Positions 8,891 to 17,354 of a DNA stretch of 64,000 nt are shown in pieces (the stretch's first letter is position 1; the number at the start of each line of letters is the position of its first letter). Location of the stretch: positions 1 through 64,000 of the forward strand of contig JBCBYV010000017.1 of assembly GCA_039815685.1 (NCBI GenBank). Reading direction: 5' to 3'. The notes under the pieces are model-generated. The model was not told the origin of the DNA, searched no databases, and worked only from the letters and a program-made list of their open reading frames with translations. This DNA comes from Thermohalobaculum sp039815685 (GTDB taxonomy: Bacteria; Pseudomonadota; Alphaproteobacteria; Rhodobacterales; Rhodobacteraceae). Position numbers and translations under genes: made by a program.

Positions 8891-9673
8891 ATGCGCTTGA
8901 CGTTGATGCAGCGCGCGCCCGTCAGCGGCGGGGCCGAGGAGGCGCTCAGCGCCATCGAAGCGGCAGCGCGCGAAGCCGCCGCCGGGGGCAGCGACCTCCT
9001 CATCACGCCCGAGATGTTCCTGTCGGGCTACGCCATCGGGGCGGCGGCCGTGCACGCCGCCGCCGCCGCACCCGATGCCCGACCCTGGAGCGATGTCGCC
9101 GAGATCGCCGCACGCTACGGCCTCACCATCATCGCCGGTGGCCCGCTCCTCCGCAAAGGCGCCGTCTTCAACGCAGCCCTCGCCTTCGGCCCCGCAGGCC
9201 TCCTTGCGACCTACGCCAAGCTCCAGCTCTTCGGCGAGGTGGACCGGGCGCAATTCGCGGCAGGCGACGCCCTCTCCCCGGTGTTCGACGTGGCCGGTTG
9301 GCGCGTCGCCATGGCCATCTGCTACGATGTGGAGTTCCCGGAGATCCCGCGCCGCCTCGCCATCGCCGGCGCGGAGCTGATCGCCATCCCCACCGCCAAC
9401 ATGCACCCCTTCACCAGCGTCTGCACCCGGCTAGTCCCGGCGCGGGCGGAGGAGAACGGCCTCGCCATCGCCTACGCCAACTATGTCGGCCGCGAGGGCC
9501 CGTTCGACTATTGCGGCCTCTCCTGCGTCGCGGGCCCCGATGGCGAGGATCGCGCCCGTGCGGGCGAGGATCCGACGCTCCTCCACGCCACGCTGGACCG
9601 CGCGCATCTTGCCGAGATACGCAAGCGCACGCCTTACCTTACCGATCTTCGCCGCGACCTCTTCGGCCCCTGA
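8891..9673 (+). CDS. davA: 5-aminopentanamidase (nitrilase superfamily), DavA
   Basis: Predicted to hydrolyse 5-aminopentanamide to 5-aminovalerate in the cytoplasm, second step of the lysine monooxygenase route. The 260-residue protein is a full-length carbon-nitrogen hydrolase with the Glu-Lys-Cys triad in order: Glu in TPEMFLSGY, Lys in YAKLQLFGEVDR and Cys in ICYDVEFPE. The phrases IPTANMHPF and the terminal YLTDLRRDL closely match what I recall of Pseudomonas putida DavA. The gene ends 13 bases before davB, so the two are surely cotranscribed. Partner identity strengthens the substrate assignment; a relaxed omega-amidase is the alternative. Confidence 0.85.
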   Translation: MRLTLMQRAPVSGGAEEALSAIEAAAREAAAGGSDLLITPEMFLSGYAIGAAAVHAAAAAPDARPWSDVAEIAARYGLTIIAGGPLLRKGAVFNAALAFGPAGLLATYAKLQLFGEVDRAQFAAGDALSPVFDVAGWRVAMAICYDVEFPEIPRRLAIAGAELIAIPTANMHPFTSVCTRLVPARAEENGLAIAYANYVGREGPFDYCGLSCVAGPDGEDRARAGEDPTLLHATLDRAHLAEIRKRTPYLTDLRRDLFGP

Positions 9674-9686
9674 GCCCGGAGCCCCC

Positions 9687-11369
9687 ATGAGCCAGCACAT
9701 CGCGCCCGCGCGTCCCGACCAAGGCAGCCCCGCGGTCTCGGTCTTTGGCCCCGACTTCCCCTTCGAATACGACCGCTGGCTGACCGACCCCGCAGGCCTC
9801 GGGCAGGTCCCGGCGGAGAAGCATGGCACCCCCGTCGCGATCATCGGCGCAGGCATGGCGGGCCTCGTCGCGGGCTACGAGCTCATGCGCCTCGGCCTCC
9901 ACCCGGTGTTCTACGAAGCCGGGGAGCTCGGCGGCCGCCTCCGTACCCGTCGCTTCACCGGCGCCGACAACGTCGTCGCAGAGCTCGGAGCGATGCGCTT
10001 CCCGCCCTCCTCCACCGCCTTCTGGCACTACGCGGACAAGCTCGGGCTCGAGACGGCGCCCTTCCCCAACCCGCTCACCCCCGCCGCCGGCTCCACGGTG
10101 ATCGAGCTCGAGGGTGAGAAGCACTATGCCCGCACCACCGCCGACCTGCCGCCGCTCTATCGCGAGGTCGAGGACGCCTATAACTGCGCGCTCGAGGAGG
10201 AGGCGGGCTTCGCCGCCCTCCGCACCGCCATCGCCGCGCGGGACGCAGCGCGTGTGAAGGACCTCTGGAACCCCATCGTCGCAGCCTGGGACGAGCGCAC
10301 ATTCTACGACTTCGTCACCACCTCGCGCGCCTTCCAGAACCTCTCCTTCCGCCATCGCGAGGTCTTCGGCCAGGTCGGCTTCGGCACCGGCGGCTGGGAC
10401 AGCGACTTCCCGAACTCGATGCTGGAGATCCTGCGCGTCGCGGTCACCGAGCAGGACACGGAGCAACGCCTGATCCTGGGCGGTGCCGACCAGGTGCCGA
10501 AGGGCCTATGGTCCCGCGCGCCCCATCGCCTCACCCACTGGCCCGCCGACACGACGCTCCAGTCGCTGAACGGCGGCGCGCCGCGCCCTGCCTGCACCGC
10601 CCTCCGCCGCGACGGGCCCGGCATCGCCGTCACCGACCAATGGGGCCGGACCGAAACCTTCGAGGCGGTGATCGCAACCTGCCAGTCCTGGCTTCTCACC
10701 ACCTCGATCGACACCGAAGAGCAGCTGATCCCGAACAAGCTCTGGATGGCGCTCGACCGCACCCGCTACATGCAAAGCGCCAAGACCTTCGTCATGGTCG
10801 ACCGCCCCTTCTGGCGCGACCGCGACGCCGAGGGTCGGGACGTCATGTCCATGACCCTCACGGACCGGCTCACCCGCGGCACCTATCTCTTCGAGTTCGG
10901 GGCGGAGGCACCCGGCGTCATCTGCCTCAGCTACTCCTGGATGACCGACGCGCTCAAGATGCTGCCGCTGCCCGTGGAGAAGCGCGTAGCCCTCGCCCTC
11001 GACGCGCTCGGCAAGGTCTACCCAGACGTCGATATCGCGGGCCACATCGTCGGCGACCCGATCACCGTAAGCTGGGAGGCGGATCCCAACTTCCTCGGCG
11101 CCTTCAAGGGCGCGCTGCCCGGCCACTATCGCTACAACCATCGCATGTTCGGCCACTTCATGCAGGACGCGCTGCCGCCCGAACAACGCGGGTTCTTCAT
11201 CGCGGGCGACGATGTGAGCTTCATGCCCGGCTGGGTCGAGGGCGCGGTCCACACCGGCCTCAACGCAATGTGGGGTGTGATGCACCAGCTCGGCGGGGCA
11301 AGCGATCCGGCGAACCCCGGCCCTGGCGACTGCTATACCGCACTCGGCCCCGTCGCCCTGCCCGACTGA
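9687..11369 (+). CDS. davB: L-lysine 2-monooxygenase (FAD), DavB
   Basis: Flavoprotein that oxidatively decarboxylates L-lysine to 5-aminopentanamide, CO2 and water. The 560-residue protein has an N-terminal VFGPDFPFEYDRW segment, the FAD-binding GAGMAGLVAGYELM, the GG motif GELGGRLR, and long stretches (FGQVGFGTGGWDSDFPNSML, LSYSWMTDALKMLP, AGDDVSFMPGWVEGA) that agree almost residue for residue with my recollection of P. putida DavB, also about 560 long. Tryptophan 2-monooxygenase (IaaM) is related, but the nitrilase-type partner davA fits the lysine pathway. The 3' end overlaps the convergent GT87 gene by 37 bases. No davT/davD is next door, so later steps must be encoded elsewhere. Confidence 0.88.
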   Translation: MSQHIAPARPDQGSPAVSVFGPDFPFEYDRWLTDPAGLGQVPAEKHGTPVAIIGAGMAGLVAGYELMRLGLHPVFYEAGELGGRLRTRRFTGADNVVAELGAMRFPPSSTAFWHYADKLGLETAPFPNPLTPAAGSTVIELEGEKHYARTTADLPPLYREVEDAYNCALEEEAGFAALRTAIAARDAARVKDLWNPIVAAWDERTFYDFVTTSRAFQNLSFRHREVFGQVGFGTGGWDSDFPNSMLEILRVAVTEQDTEQRLILGGADQVPKGLWSRAPHRLTHWPADTTLQSLNGGAPRPACTALRRDGPGIAVTDQWGRTETFEAVIATCQSWLLTTSIDTEEQLIPNKLWMALDRTRYMQSAKTFVMVDRPFWRDRDAEGRDVMSMTLTDRLTRGTYLFEFGAEAPGVICLSYSWMTDALKMLPLPVEKRVALALDALGKVYPDVDIAGHIVGDPITVSWEADPNFLGAFKGALPGHYRYNHRMFGHFMQDALPPEQRGFFIAGDDVSFMPGWVEGAVHTGLNAMWGVMHQLGGASDPANPGPGDCYTALGPVALPD

Positions 11370-12523
11370 GCCGCGACAGACCGCGCGCGCACCCGCTCCC
11401 CGAAAAGCAGCGTCAGCATGAGCACCGGTGCCGCCATCCAGTTGAGCGGCATGCCCGAGAGCAGATCGCCCAGCGGCAGCAGGAGCACCACCGCCATCAC
11501 GGCCTTCTCCAAACCCGGCCCGCCCGCGGCCATCATCCGGCGCGCCTGAAAAAGCCCACCGATCACCAGAATCGTGAGGTCGTAGTCCATCACCCGCGGC
11601 GTCGCCGCGATCCCGGCATAGATCGCGAGCGCGGCCAGGGCCTCCGTCGGCAGCCCGCGCCACCGGATGAGGATCGTGAGCGCGACGAGCGCGAGGGAGA
11701 CCTGCGCCACCCAGGCAAGATCGGGCCCGGCCCCCGCGATCAGCAGCGCGGCACGCACCGTCGCCTGGTTCGAGAGGATGTCCGGCCGCTCGAGATCCCG
11801 CGCCCCGATCCCGATCCCGTCGAGAAACCCCCACCAGACCCCGGTTCCGAAGACGGCGGTGGCGAGCGCGACCAGCGCTGTGACCGTCCCGGCCGCAACG
11901 GCCAGGGCCAACCACGGGCCCCGCATGAGGAACGGTAAGGGCAGGAACAACGCCACTTGCGGCTTCATGGCGAGAAGCCCGAGATGCAGGCCACCCTGCC
12001 CCCGCATGCCCCGCACGAATCCCACCATCGCGAGCCCGGCGAAGGCTGCGAGCAGGAAGCCGGTCTGCCCGTTCACCGCCAGCATGACCACGGTCGCAGG
12101 CGCAAGCCCGGCCAACACAGCGCCCCAGTCCGGCAAAACCCGCCAGCACACCGTCAGATACGCCGCCAGCGTCAGCACGGTCCAAAGCGCCTGGGCCGCG
12201 AGCATCGGCATCAGCCCGAAGGGCACGAGCCCGAGCTGCAGAAAGGGCGGGTAGAGCCACGCCATCTCCCGCTCATAGGCCCGACCCAACGCCTCGCTCT
12301 GGACCGCCGTGATCGCGGCAACATCGTAGGCCGCCGAAGCCTCGCCCAGCGCCGCCATCCGGCCCGCCGCCCAGAGCGCGCTGAAGTCCATCAGCGTCCC
12401 GCTCCCGCCGGGTCCGTGCAACGCCCAGAGAATCGCCGCCGACATCGCCAGATTTGCCATCGCGAGGCAGGCGAGCACGACGCGCAGGCGCGCCGGATGC
12501 CAGAACGCGCCCTCGATTGCCAT
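11333..12523 (-). CDS. GT87-family (DUF2029) polyprenol-P-sugar glycosyltransferase
   Basis: Integral membrane protein of 396 residues with about nine to ten helices, of the GT-C type that uses polyprenyl-phosphate sugars on the periplasmic side. The N-terminal helix is followed by a loop with DFSALWAAGRMA and AYDVAAI, then WLYPPF, and later MKPQVALFLPL, all typical of the DUF2029 family (compare mycobacterial PimE). It is the last gene of a three-gene unit after a GT2 transferase and GtrA; the gap to gtrA is 17 bases. The start is ATG 12523. The context suggests it attaches the sugar flipped by GtrA to an unknown acceptor. Confidence 0.8.
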   Translation of the reverse strand: MAIEGAFWHPARLRVVLACLAMANLAMSAAILWALHGPGGSGTLMDFSALWAAGRMAALGEASAAYDVAAITAVQSEALGRAYEREMAWLYPPFLQLGLVPFGLMPMLAAQALWTVLTLAAYLTVCWRVLPDWGAVLAGLAPATVVMLAVNGQTGFLLAAFAGLAMVGFVRGMRGQGGLHLGLLAMKPQVALFLPLPFLMRGPWLALAVAAGTVTALVALATAVFGTGVWWGFLDGIGIGARDLERPDILSNQATVRAALLIAGAGPDLAWVAQVSLALVALTILIRWRGLPTEALAALAIYAGIAATPRVMDYDLTILVIGGLFQARRMMAAGGPGLEKAVMAVVLLLPLGDLLSGMPLNWMAAPVLMLTLLFGERVRARSVAAQSGRATGPSAV

Positions 12524-12540
12524 CCGCGACCGCGCCGCCC

Positions 12541-12969
12541 TCAGTCCCCCCGCCGGCGGAACACCAGCAGGTTGAAGAGCACGAAATTGGTCGCCGGCAC
12601 GACCACGACGAAGATCGCCACGGCAAGCTCGTAAGGCCCGCCGAGCGCCTCCATCCCCAACACGATCGCCTGGCTGACGGCGAAGGACGAGCCCGAGACG
12701 GCAACGAAGCGCAGCATCGTCTCGCCATGCGCGCTCGACGCGGCATAGGTGAAGAAGTAATGCCCGAAATAGGAGACCGGCACCGCCACGAGGAACGCCG
12801 CCGGATTGGCCCAGGCGGGCGTCAGCCCGGCAAGTTCGACAAAGGCGATCACCCCTAGCGCATGGGTCAGGGTCGCCGCGACACCGACGATGCCAAAGCG
12901 CACGACGCGCCAGAACTCCTCGATCAGCCGCGCCCGGTCGCCATTCCTGATCATCTCCACGATGCTCAT
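12541..12969 (-). CDS. GtrA-family flippase-like membrane protein
   Basis: 142-residue protein with four membrane helices and the family signature (RFGIVGVAATLTHALG near residues 23-38, FGHYFFTY mid-protein, and a C-terminal NFVLFNLLVFRRR). GtrA proteins are thought to move polyprenyl-phosphate-linked glucose or related sugars across the inner membrane. Its ATG overlaps the GT2 stop codon as ATGA (12966-12969), so translation is coupled, and the GT87 gene follows. Together the three form a synthesis, flipping and transfer set. Confidence 0.88.
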   Translation of the reverse strand: MSIVEMIRNGDRARLIEEFWRVVRFGIVGVAATLTHALGVIAFVELAGLTPAWANPAAFLVAVPVSYFGHYFFTYAASSAHGETMLRFVAVSGSSFAVSQAIVLGMEALGGPYELAVAIFVVVVPATNFVLFNLLVFRRRGD

Positions 12970-14003
12970 CGCGGCGCCTCCCGCTTGTCGTCGGCCGGGC
13001 GCGCGCCATCCCGCTCGGGCAGCTCCGTGCTCCGCGCAAGATAGATCGGCCGCCGCTTGGTCTCGGTCAGCAGCCGGCCGAGATACTCCCCCATCACGCC
13101 GAGCGAGATGAGCTGGATGCCGCCGAGAAAGAGGATGAAGACGAGGAGCGAAGCATAGCCCGGCACGTCGATCCCGAATATCAGTGTCCGGATCACGATC
13201 CACGAGCCGTAGATGAAGGCCATGAAGGCGCTCGCAAAGCCCACATAGCTCCAGACCCGGAGCGGAAAGGTGCTGAACGAGGTGATCCCGTCGAGCGCGA
13301 AGTTCCAGAGCTTCCAGAGCTTGAAGGAACTCGTGCCCGCATGCCGTTCGCCATGATCGTAATCGATGGTCGTGGTCGAGAAACCGACCCAGGCGAAGAG
13401 GCCCTTCATGAAGCGCGTGCGCTCCGGCAGCTGGCGAAGCGCCAGCACGACCTGGCGGTCCAGGAGCCGGAAATCCCCGGTCTCCGGCGGGATCGGCGTC
13501 TCGGAGATCCGGTTGAAGTAGAGGTAGAATCGGCGCGAGAAGAAGGCGCGCAACCCGCTATCGGTCGCCCGGTCCGCGCGCGTCGCGGCTACGACGTCCC
13601 AGCCATCGCGCCACTTCGTCACCATGTCGGCGATCACTTCGGGGCGCATCTGCAGATCGGCATCGATGCTGACGACCGCATCGCCGTCACAGTTATCGAG
13701 CGCCGCGGTCAGCGCCGCCTCCTTCCCGAAATTGCGGCTGAAGCGGATGAGGCCGATGCGCGGCTCCGCCGCCATTCGCCCGCGCACCCGCTCGCTTGTG
13801 GCGTCGCGGCTGCCGTCATCGACGCACAGGATCTCGAAATCGTCGGTCAGCCCCGCCGCAACCGGGAGAACCGCGTCGAAGAACGCATCGGCCGAGCCCT
13901 CCTCGTTGAACATCGGGACGATGACGGAGAGGCGAAAGGCGCCGTCGCGCCGGTGCTGCGCCGGGCGCACCGTCTCGCCAGAAGCCCGCATGCTACCGTC
14001 CAT
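12966..14003 (-). CDS. GT2-family polyprenyl-phosphate glycosyltransferase (GtrB/ArnC-like)
   Basis: Membrane-anchored glycosyltransferase predicted to load a sugar from an NDP donor onto undecaprenyl phosphate. The GT-A domain begins LSVIVPMFNEEGSAD, has LCVDDGSRDAT, FGKEAALTAALD and the metal-binding SIDADLQ, followed by SFKLWKLWNFALDG. Two C-terminal helices (near residues 230-300) and a MGEYLGRLL segment are typical of GtrB/DPM1-type enzymes. I start it at ATG 14003 (345 residues); an ATG at 13991 and a TTG at 14069 are possible alternatives and the ribosome site is weak at all three. First gene of the GT2-gtrA-GT87 unit. Confidence 0.88.
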   Translation of the reverse strand: MDGSMRASGETVRPAQHRRDGAFRLSVIVPMFNEEGSADAFFDAVLPVAAGLTDDFEILCVDDGSRDATSERVRGRMAAEPRIGLIRFSRNFGKEAALTAALDNCDGDAVVSIDADLQMRPEVIADMVTKWRDGWDVVAATRADRATDSGLRAFFSRRFYLYFNRISETPIPPETGDFRLLDRQVVLALRQLPERTRFMKGLFAWVGFSTTTIDYDHGERHAGTSSFKLWKLWNFALDGITSFSTFPLRVWSYVGFASAFMAFIYGSWIVIRTLIFGIDVPGYASLLVFILFLGGIQLISLGVMGEYLGRLLTETKRRPIYLARSTELPERDGARPADDKREAPR

Positions 14004-14143
14004 CCGTACTGCCCCGACTATGCCCCCATCGCCCTCATAAGCCGCGTCAATGCCTCTTCGCAATCGCAAGAATGGGGATCGGAACGCAGTTTACCGTGGA
14101 TGATCGGCACGCCGCCACACCCTTCGGCGAACCTCCCCGCTCG

Positions 14144-15562
14144 TCAGTGCACGGGGAAAAGGTTCTCCCAGGCACGCTCGACGACCTCTGGCGTCAGCTG
14201 CGCCTCGATGCCCTCATAGGCGCAAATGGCGAAGGCCTGGTCGATGATGAAGCGTGGATGGAAGGCCTGAAAGCTCCGCCCCTGCTTGGCGTAGAGCTCC
14301 TCCAGCATGAATATGACCAGTTTCTCCTCGAGCTCCAGGCCGGCCCGCTGAGCCGTCAGCGCGAGGATCTTGAGGAAGAGGCTGCGGTCCGGACTGTCAA
14401 CGAGGATCTTGTAGCGCAGCCGCCTCAGCGCCGCTTCGTCGACCAGATCCGAGGGCGGGATATTGGTCGAGAACACCACAAGGCTGTCGAAGGGCGCCTC
14501 GAACTTCCGCCCGGACTGAAGCGCCAGGAAGTCGACGCCGTTCTCGAGCGGGATGATCATGCGGTTGATGATCTCCTGGGGATGCTGGCGCTGGCGGCCG
14601 AAGTCGTCGATCACCAGCACGCCGCCGCAGGCCTTGAGCTGCATCGGCGCCTCGTAGATCAGGCTCGCAGGCGCAAAGCTCAGATCCAGCATGTCGAGCG
14701 TCAGCTCACCGCCCGCGATGAGCTTCGGACGGCGGCAGGCGATGTAGCGCCGGTCCGCCGTCACCGCCCGGCGCAGGCTGCTGCCGCCCGTCGGACCTGC
14801 GGCCCCTTTCAGATCGGCCTCCGCCTCGCGCAATTCCTCCCCGGTCAGCGCCCGGTGCACCGCGGGGTCGTAGAGCGTGATGACCTGCCGGTCGACCTCG
14901 ATGGCATAGGGCAGCCAGACATGATGCCCGAAGCCGCGGCAGAGCGCCTCGGCGATCGAGGACTTGCCGTTACCCGGCGGCCCGTAGAGCAGCATCGAAG
15001 CCCCGGAATTCGCCGCCGGCCCGAGGTTGCGCATCAATCCGGGCGCCAGCGTCAGACCATCGAAGACCCGCTCGAGGGTCGGCCGCGTCAGCACCTCTCC
15101 CCGGATCGACTGCGTCGCCGCCTGTGCCGCGAATTGCTCCAGCGGCACCGGCACCGCCCCCACATAGTCGTTGTGCTGAAAGGCCTCGAGCGCCCATTCC
15201 CGCCCCTTGCCCGTGAGCTCCCAGCGCATCTCGGCAGTCACGCTCGCGCCAAGCTGGCCCTTCGCCTCGATCAGCTTCTGATCCTTTCCGATCTGGATGA
15301 GCTGCGAGGTGAGCGCGACGGGCAGATGCAGGCTCGCCGCCATATCCGGCGCCGTCTCGATCCCAAGCCGATAGATCGCCTTGGCCAGAAGGCCAATGAG
15401 CATATTGGTCTCGAGCCCCAGCGCCTCGAGCGATCCCGGTTGTGACGGCGTCCGCGGTCGCCGACCGGCCGGCGCGGGCCCGATGGGCTTCGCGCCAAGG
15501 CCACGATCCCCGACCGTCCCGCCGCCCGATCCCTCTACTGCTCCGGCCGCCGCTTCCGCCAC
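14144..15562 (-). CDS. AAA-family ATPase, function unknown
   Basis: 472-residue ATPase. Residues 1-50 are low-complexity and Pro/Gly-rich. Residues about 60-140 form a helical, possibly winged-helix region (LPVALTSQLIQIGKDQ, MRWELTGKGREWALEAF). The AAA core then has Walker A LLYGPPGNGKSS, Walker B GVLVIDDFGR, a sensor-1 VVFSTNIPP and an arginine-finger-like ALRRLRYKI. Start chosen at GTG 15562 because GGAGG lies 5 bases upstream; a TTG at 15583 has no such site. It is monocistronic, 140 bases beyond the GT2 start. I have met similar proteins in many Rhodobacterales but know no function for them. Confidence 0.75.
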   Translation of the reverse strand: MAEAAAGAVEGSGGGTVGDRGLGAKPIGPAPAGRRPRTPSQPGSLEALGLETNMLIGLLAKAIYRLGIETAPDMAASLHLPVALTSQLIQIGKDQKLIEAKGQLGASVTAEMRWELTGKGREWALEAFQHNDYVGAVPVPLEQFAAQAATQSIRGEVLTRPTLERVFDGLTLAPGLMRNLGPAANSGASMLLYGPPGNGKSSIAEALCRGFGHHVWLPYAIEVDRQVITLYDPAVHRALTGEELREAEADLKGAAGPTGGSSLRRAVTADRRYIACRRPKLIAGGELTLDMLDLSFAPASLIYEAPMQLKACGGVLVIDDFGRQRQHPQEIINRMIIPLENGVDFLALQSGRKFEAPFDSLVVFSTNIPPSDLVDEAALRRLRYKILVDSPDRSLFLKILALTAQRAGLELEEKLVIFMLEELYAKQGRSFQAFHPRFIIDQAFAICAYEGIEAQLTPEVVERAWENLFPVH

Positions 15563-15749
15563 GCGCGCCTCCAACCAACCCAATACGCGCCATGAAGCAC
15601 GGGAGCGGTTAAGGCCCGGTTTCCCGCTGGCCAGTCAACGCACCGCCAGCAGCCGAGTGAACACTGAGGGCGGGCCGGCGGGTGGGCGGCCCCGATGCCG
15701 GGCCCGCAGGGGCCGGCGAGGACAGGCCGGGCACCTCCCGGCCCGCCCC

Positions 15750-17354
15750 CTAGAACCCGGCCGCCATGCCGTCGCGCCCCGGATCGGCTCCACCCTCCCA
15801 GCCATCGGCCGTCCGCTTGAGCGCATGCACCCCACCGAAGCCGTAGGACGTCGCCACCCGCCGGGTCGGATAGCCGCGCGCGCGGAGCTCCCCCTCCGTC
15901 CGCCGCAGCACCCGGTTCATCACCTCTACGGTGTCCGAGGTCACGCAGAACCGCGGCGCCGCCACCGCCTCCGCCGCCGTCATCCCGAAATCCACCATGT
16001 TCAGAATGCCCTGCAGCACGCTCATGGTGATGAAGGTGCCTCCAGGGCTCCCGATCGCCGCCCAAGGGCCCTCGGCGTCGTGCAGGATCGCAGGGCACAT
16101 CGCGGTGAACCGGCTCTTGCCCGGCGCAATGCTCCCCGCCCGCCCCGGCCGCGGGTCGAAGACCCCCATGCAGCCATTGTACATAAAGCCGAGCCCCGCA
16201 CTCACGACACCCGATGGCATGCCGATGGAATGGGTCATGCTCACGATCCCGCCCGAGGGATCGACCACACAAAGATGCGTCGTATCCTTCGCTGGCTCAG
16301 CCGCCCCCTTCAACCGCGGCACGGAAGTCCGCTCTCCGGCTCTGATCCGCGCCGCGTGGCCTGCCGCGAAGTCCTTCGAGATCAGCTCCTCGACCGGCAC
16401 GTCGACAAAGCGCGGATCGCCGATGCGCGTATCCTTCTCCACCGTGGCGATCTTCATCGCCTCCGCCACCGTCGCGATGAAATCGGGGCTGTTGTGTCCC
16501 ATCGCGGCCAGATCGAACTGCTCGAGTATATTGATCATCATGAGCAGCATCACGCCGCCCCCCGGCGGCGCATTGGTCGTGACCCGGAGCCCGCGATAGC
16601 GCCCCTCCAACGGCATAGCCTCCACCGGCGCCACCTCGGCCAGATCCTCGGCCGAGAGCAACCCGCCATGGGCCGCCATATCCGCCACGATGCGCCCCGC
16701 GATCTCGCCCCCATAGAAATCGCGCCAACCGACCGCCGCGATCCGGCGCAGCGTCTCGGCCATATCCGGGTTTTCGAGCCGCTCGCCAACCCGCCGCGCC
16801 GTGCCGTCGGCGTTCAGATAGATCGCCGCCGTCGCCGGGTGCTTTGCGATCAAATCGTGATGCGGCACGCGCCCCGCACTCGGCACCTCGGACCAGTACT
16901 GCACCATATGCGGCCGGATCAGCACGCCCTCCTCGGCATGTGCGATCGCCGGCGCCATCAACTCCGCAAGCGGCCGCGTCCCATAGCGCTCCACCAGATG
17001 CGCCAGCGCCGCCAGCGTGCCTGGTGTTGTGATCGAGCCATAGCCGCACTCGTTCACATGACCCTTCAGAATGAAGCCAAAGCCGTCATCGGACTGCCGC
17101 TCGATCAGGTGCTCCCACTGGTCCGGCCGGCTCGCCAGCGGTGCGCGTCCGTGGAAATCCACCATCCGCGGCGCCTCGCCCGGCATCATCACCTGTGCCG
17201 AGCCGAAGCCCGCGATCCCGCACATGAGCGGATCGACCACCGTCTGCACGAAGGCCGTGGCAACGGCCGCATCGACCGCATTGCCGCCTTCTTCGAGCAC
17301 GATGAGCCCGGCCTCCACCGCCTCCGGCTGCGGCGCGGTAACGACGGCCCTCAT
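15750..17354 (-). CDS. Gamma-glutamyltransferase family hydrolase
   Basis: N-terminal-nucleophile hydrolase of 534 residues that would cleave or transfer gamma-glutamyl groups from glutathione-like or other amides. The autoprocessing site is in KDTTHLCVVDPSGG, where the second Thr would become the catalytic N-terminus of the small subunit. The substrate-binding segment MTHSIGMPSGVVSAGLGFMYNG and the start VVTAPQPEAVEAGLIVLEEGGNA-type opening are family marks. There is no signal peptide, so it is cytoplasmic, unlike E. coli Ggt. Its ATG overlaps the amidase stop as ATGA, so the pair is coupled. Members without signal peptides include cephalosporin acylase-like enzymes, so the natural substrate is uncertain. 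Confidence 0.85.
   Translation of the reverse strand: MRAVVTAPQPEAVEAGLIVLEEGGNAVDAAVATAFVQTVVDPLMCGIAGFGSAQVMMPGEAPRMVDFHGRAPLASRPDQWEHLIERQSDDGFGFILKGHVNECGYGSITTPGTLAALAHLVERYGTRPLAELMAPAIAHAEEGVLIRPHMVQYWSEVPSAGRVPHHDLIAKHPATAAIYLNADGTARRVGERLENPDMAETLRRIAAVGWRDFYGGEIAGRIVADMAAHGGLLSAEDLAEVAPVEAMPLEGRYRGLRVTTNAPPGGGVMLLMMINILEQFDLAAMGHNSPDFIATVAEAMKIATVEKDTRIGDPRFVDVPVEELISKDFAAGHAARIRAGERTSVPRLKGAAEPAKDTTHLCVVDPSGGIVSMTHSIGMPSGVVSAGLGFMYNGCMGVFDPRPGRAGSIAPGKSRFTAMCPAILHDAEGPWAAIGSPGGTFITMSVLQGILNMVDFGMTAAEAVAAPRFCVTSDTVEVMNRVLRRTEGELRARGYPTRRVATSYGFGGVHALKRTADGWEGGADPGRDGMAAGF

Noticed and set aside
9687..11369. Tryptophan 2-monooxygenase (auxin route) instead of lysine monooxygenase
   Set aside because: The partner is a nitrilase-fold amidase like DavA rather than an IaaH-type amidase-signature enzyme, and long stretches match DavB.
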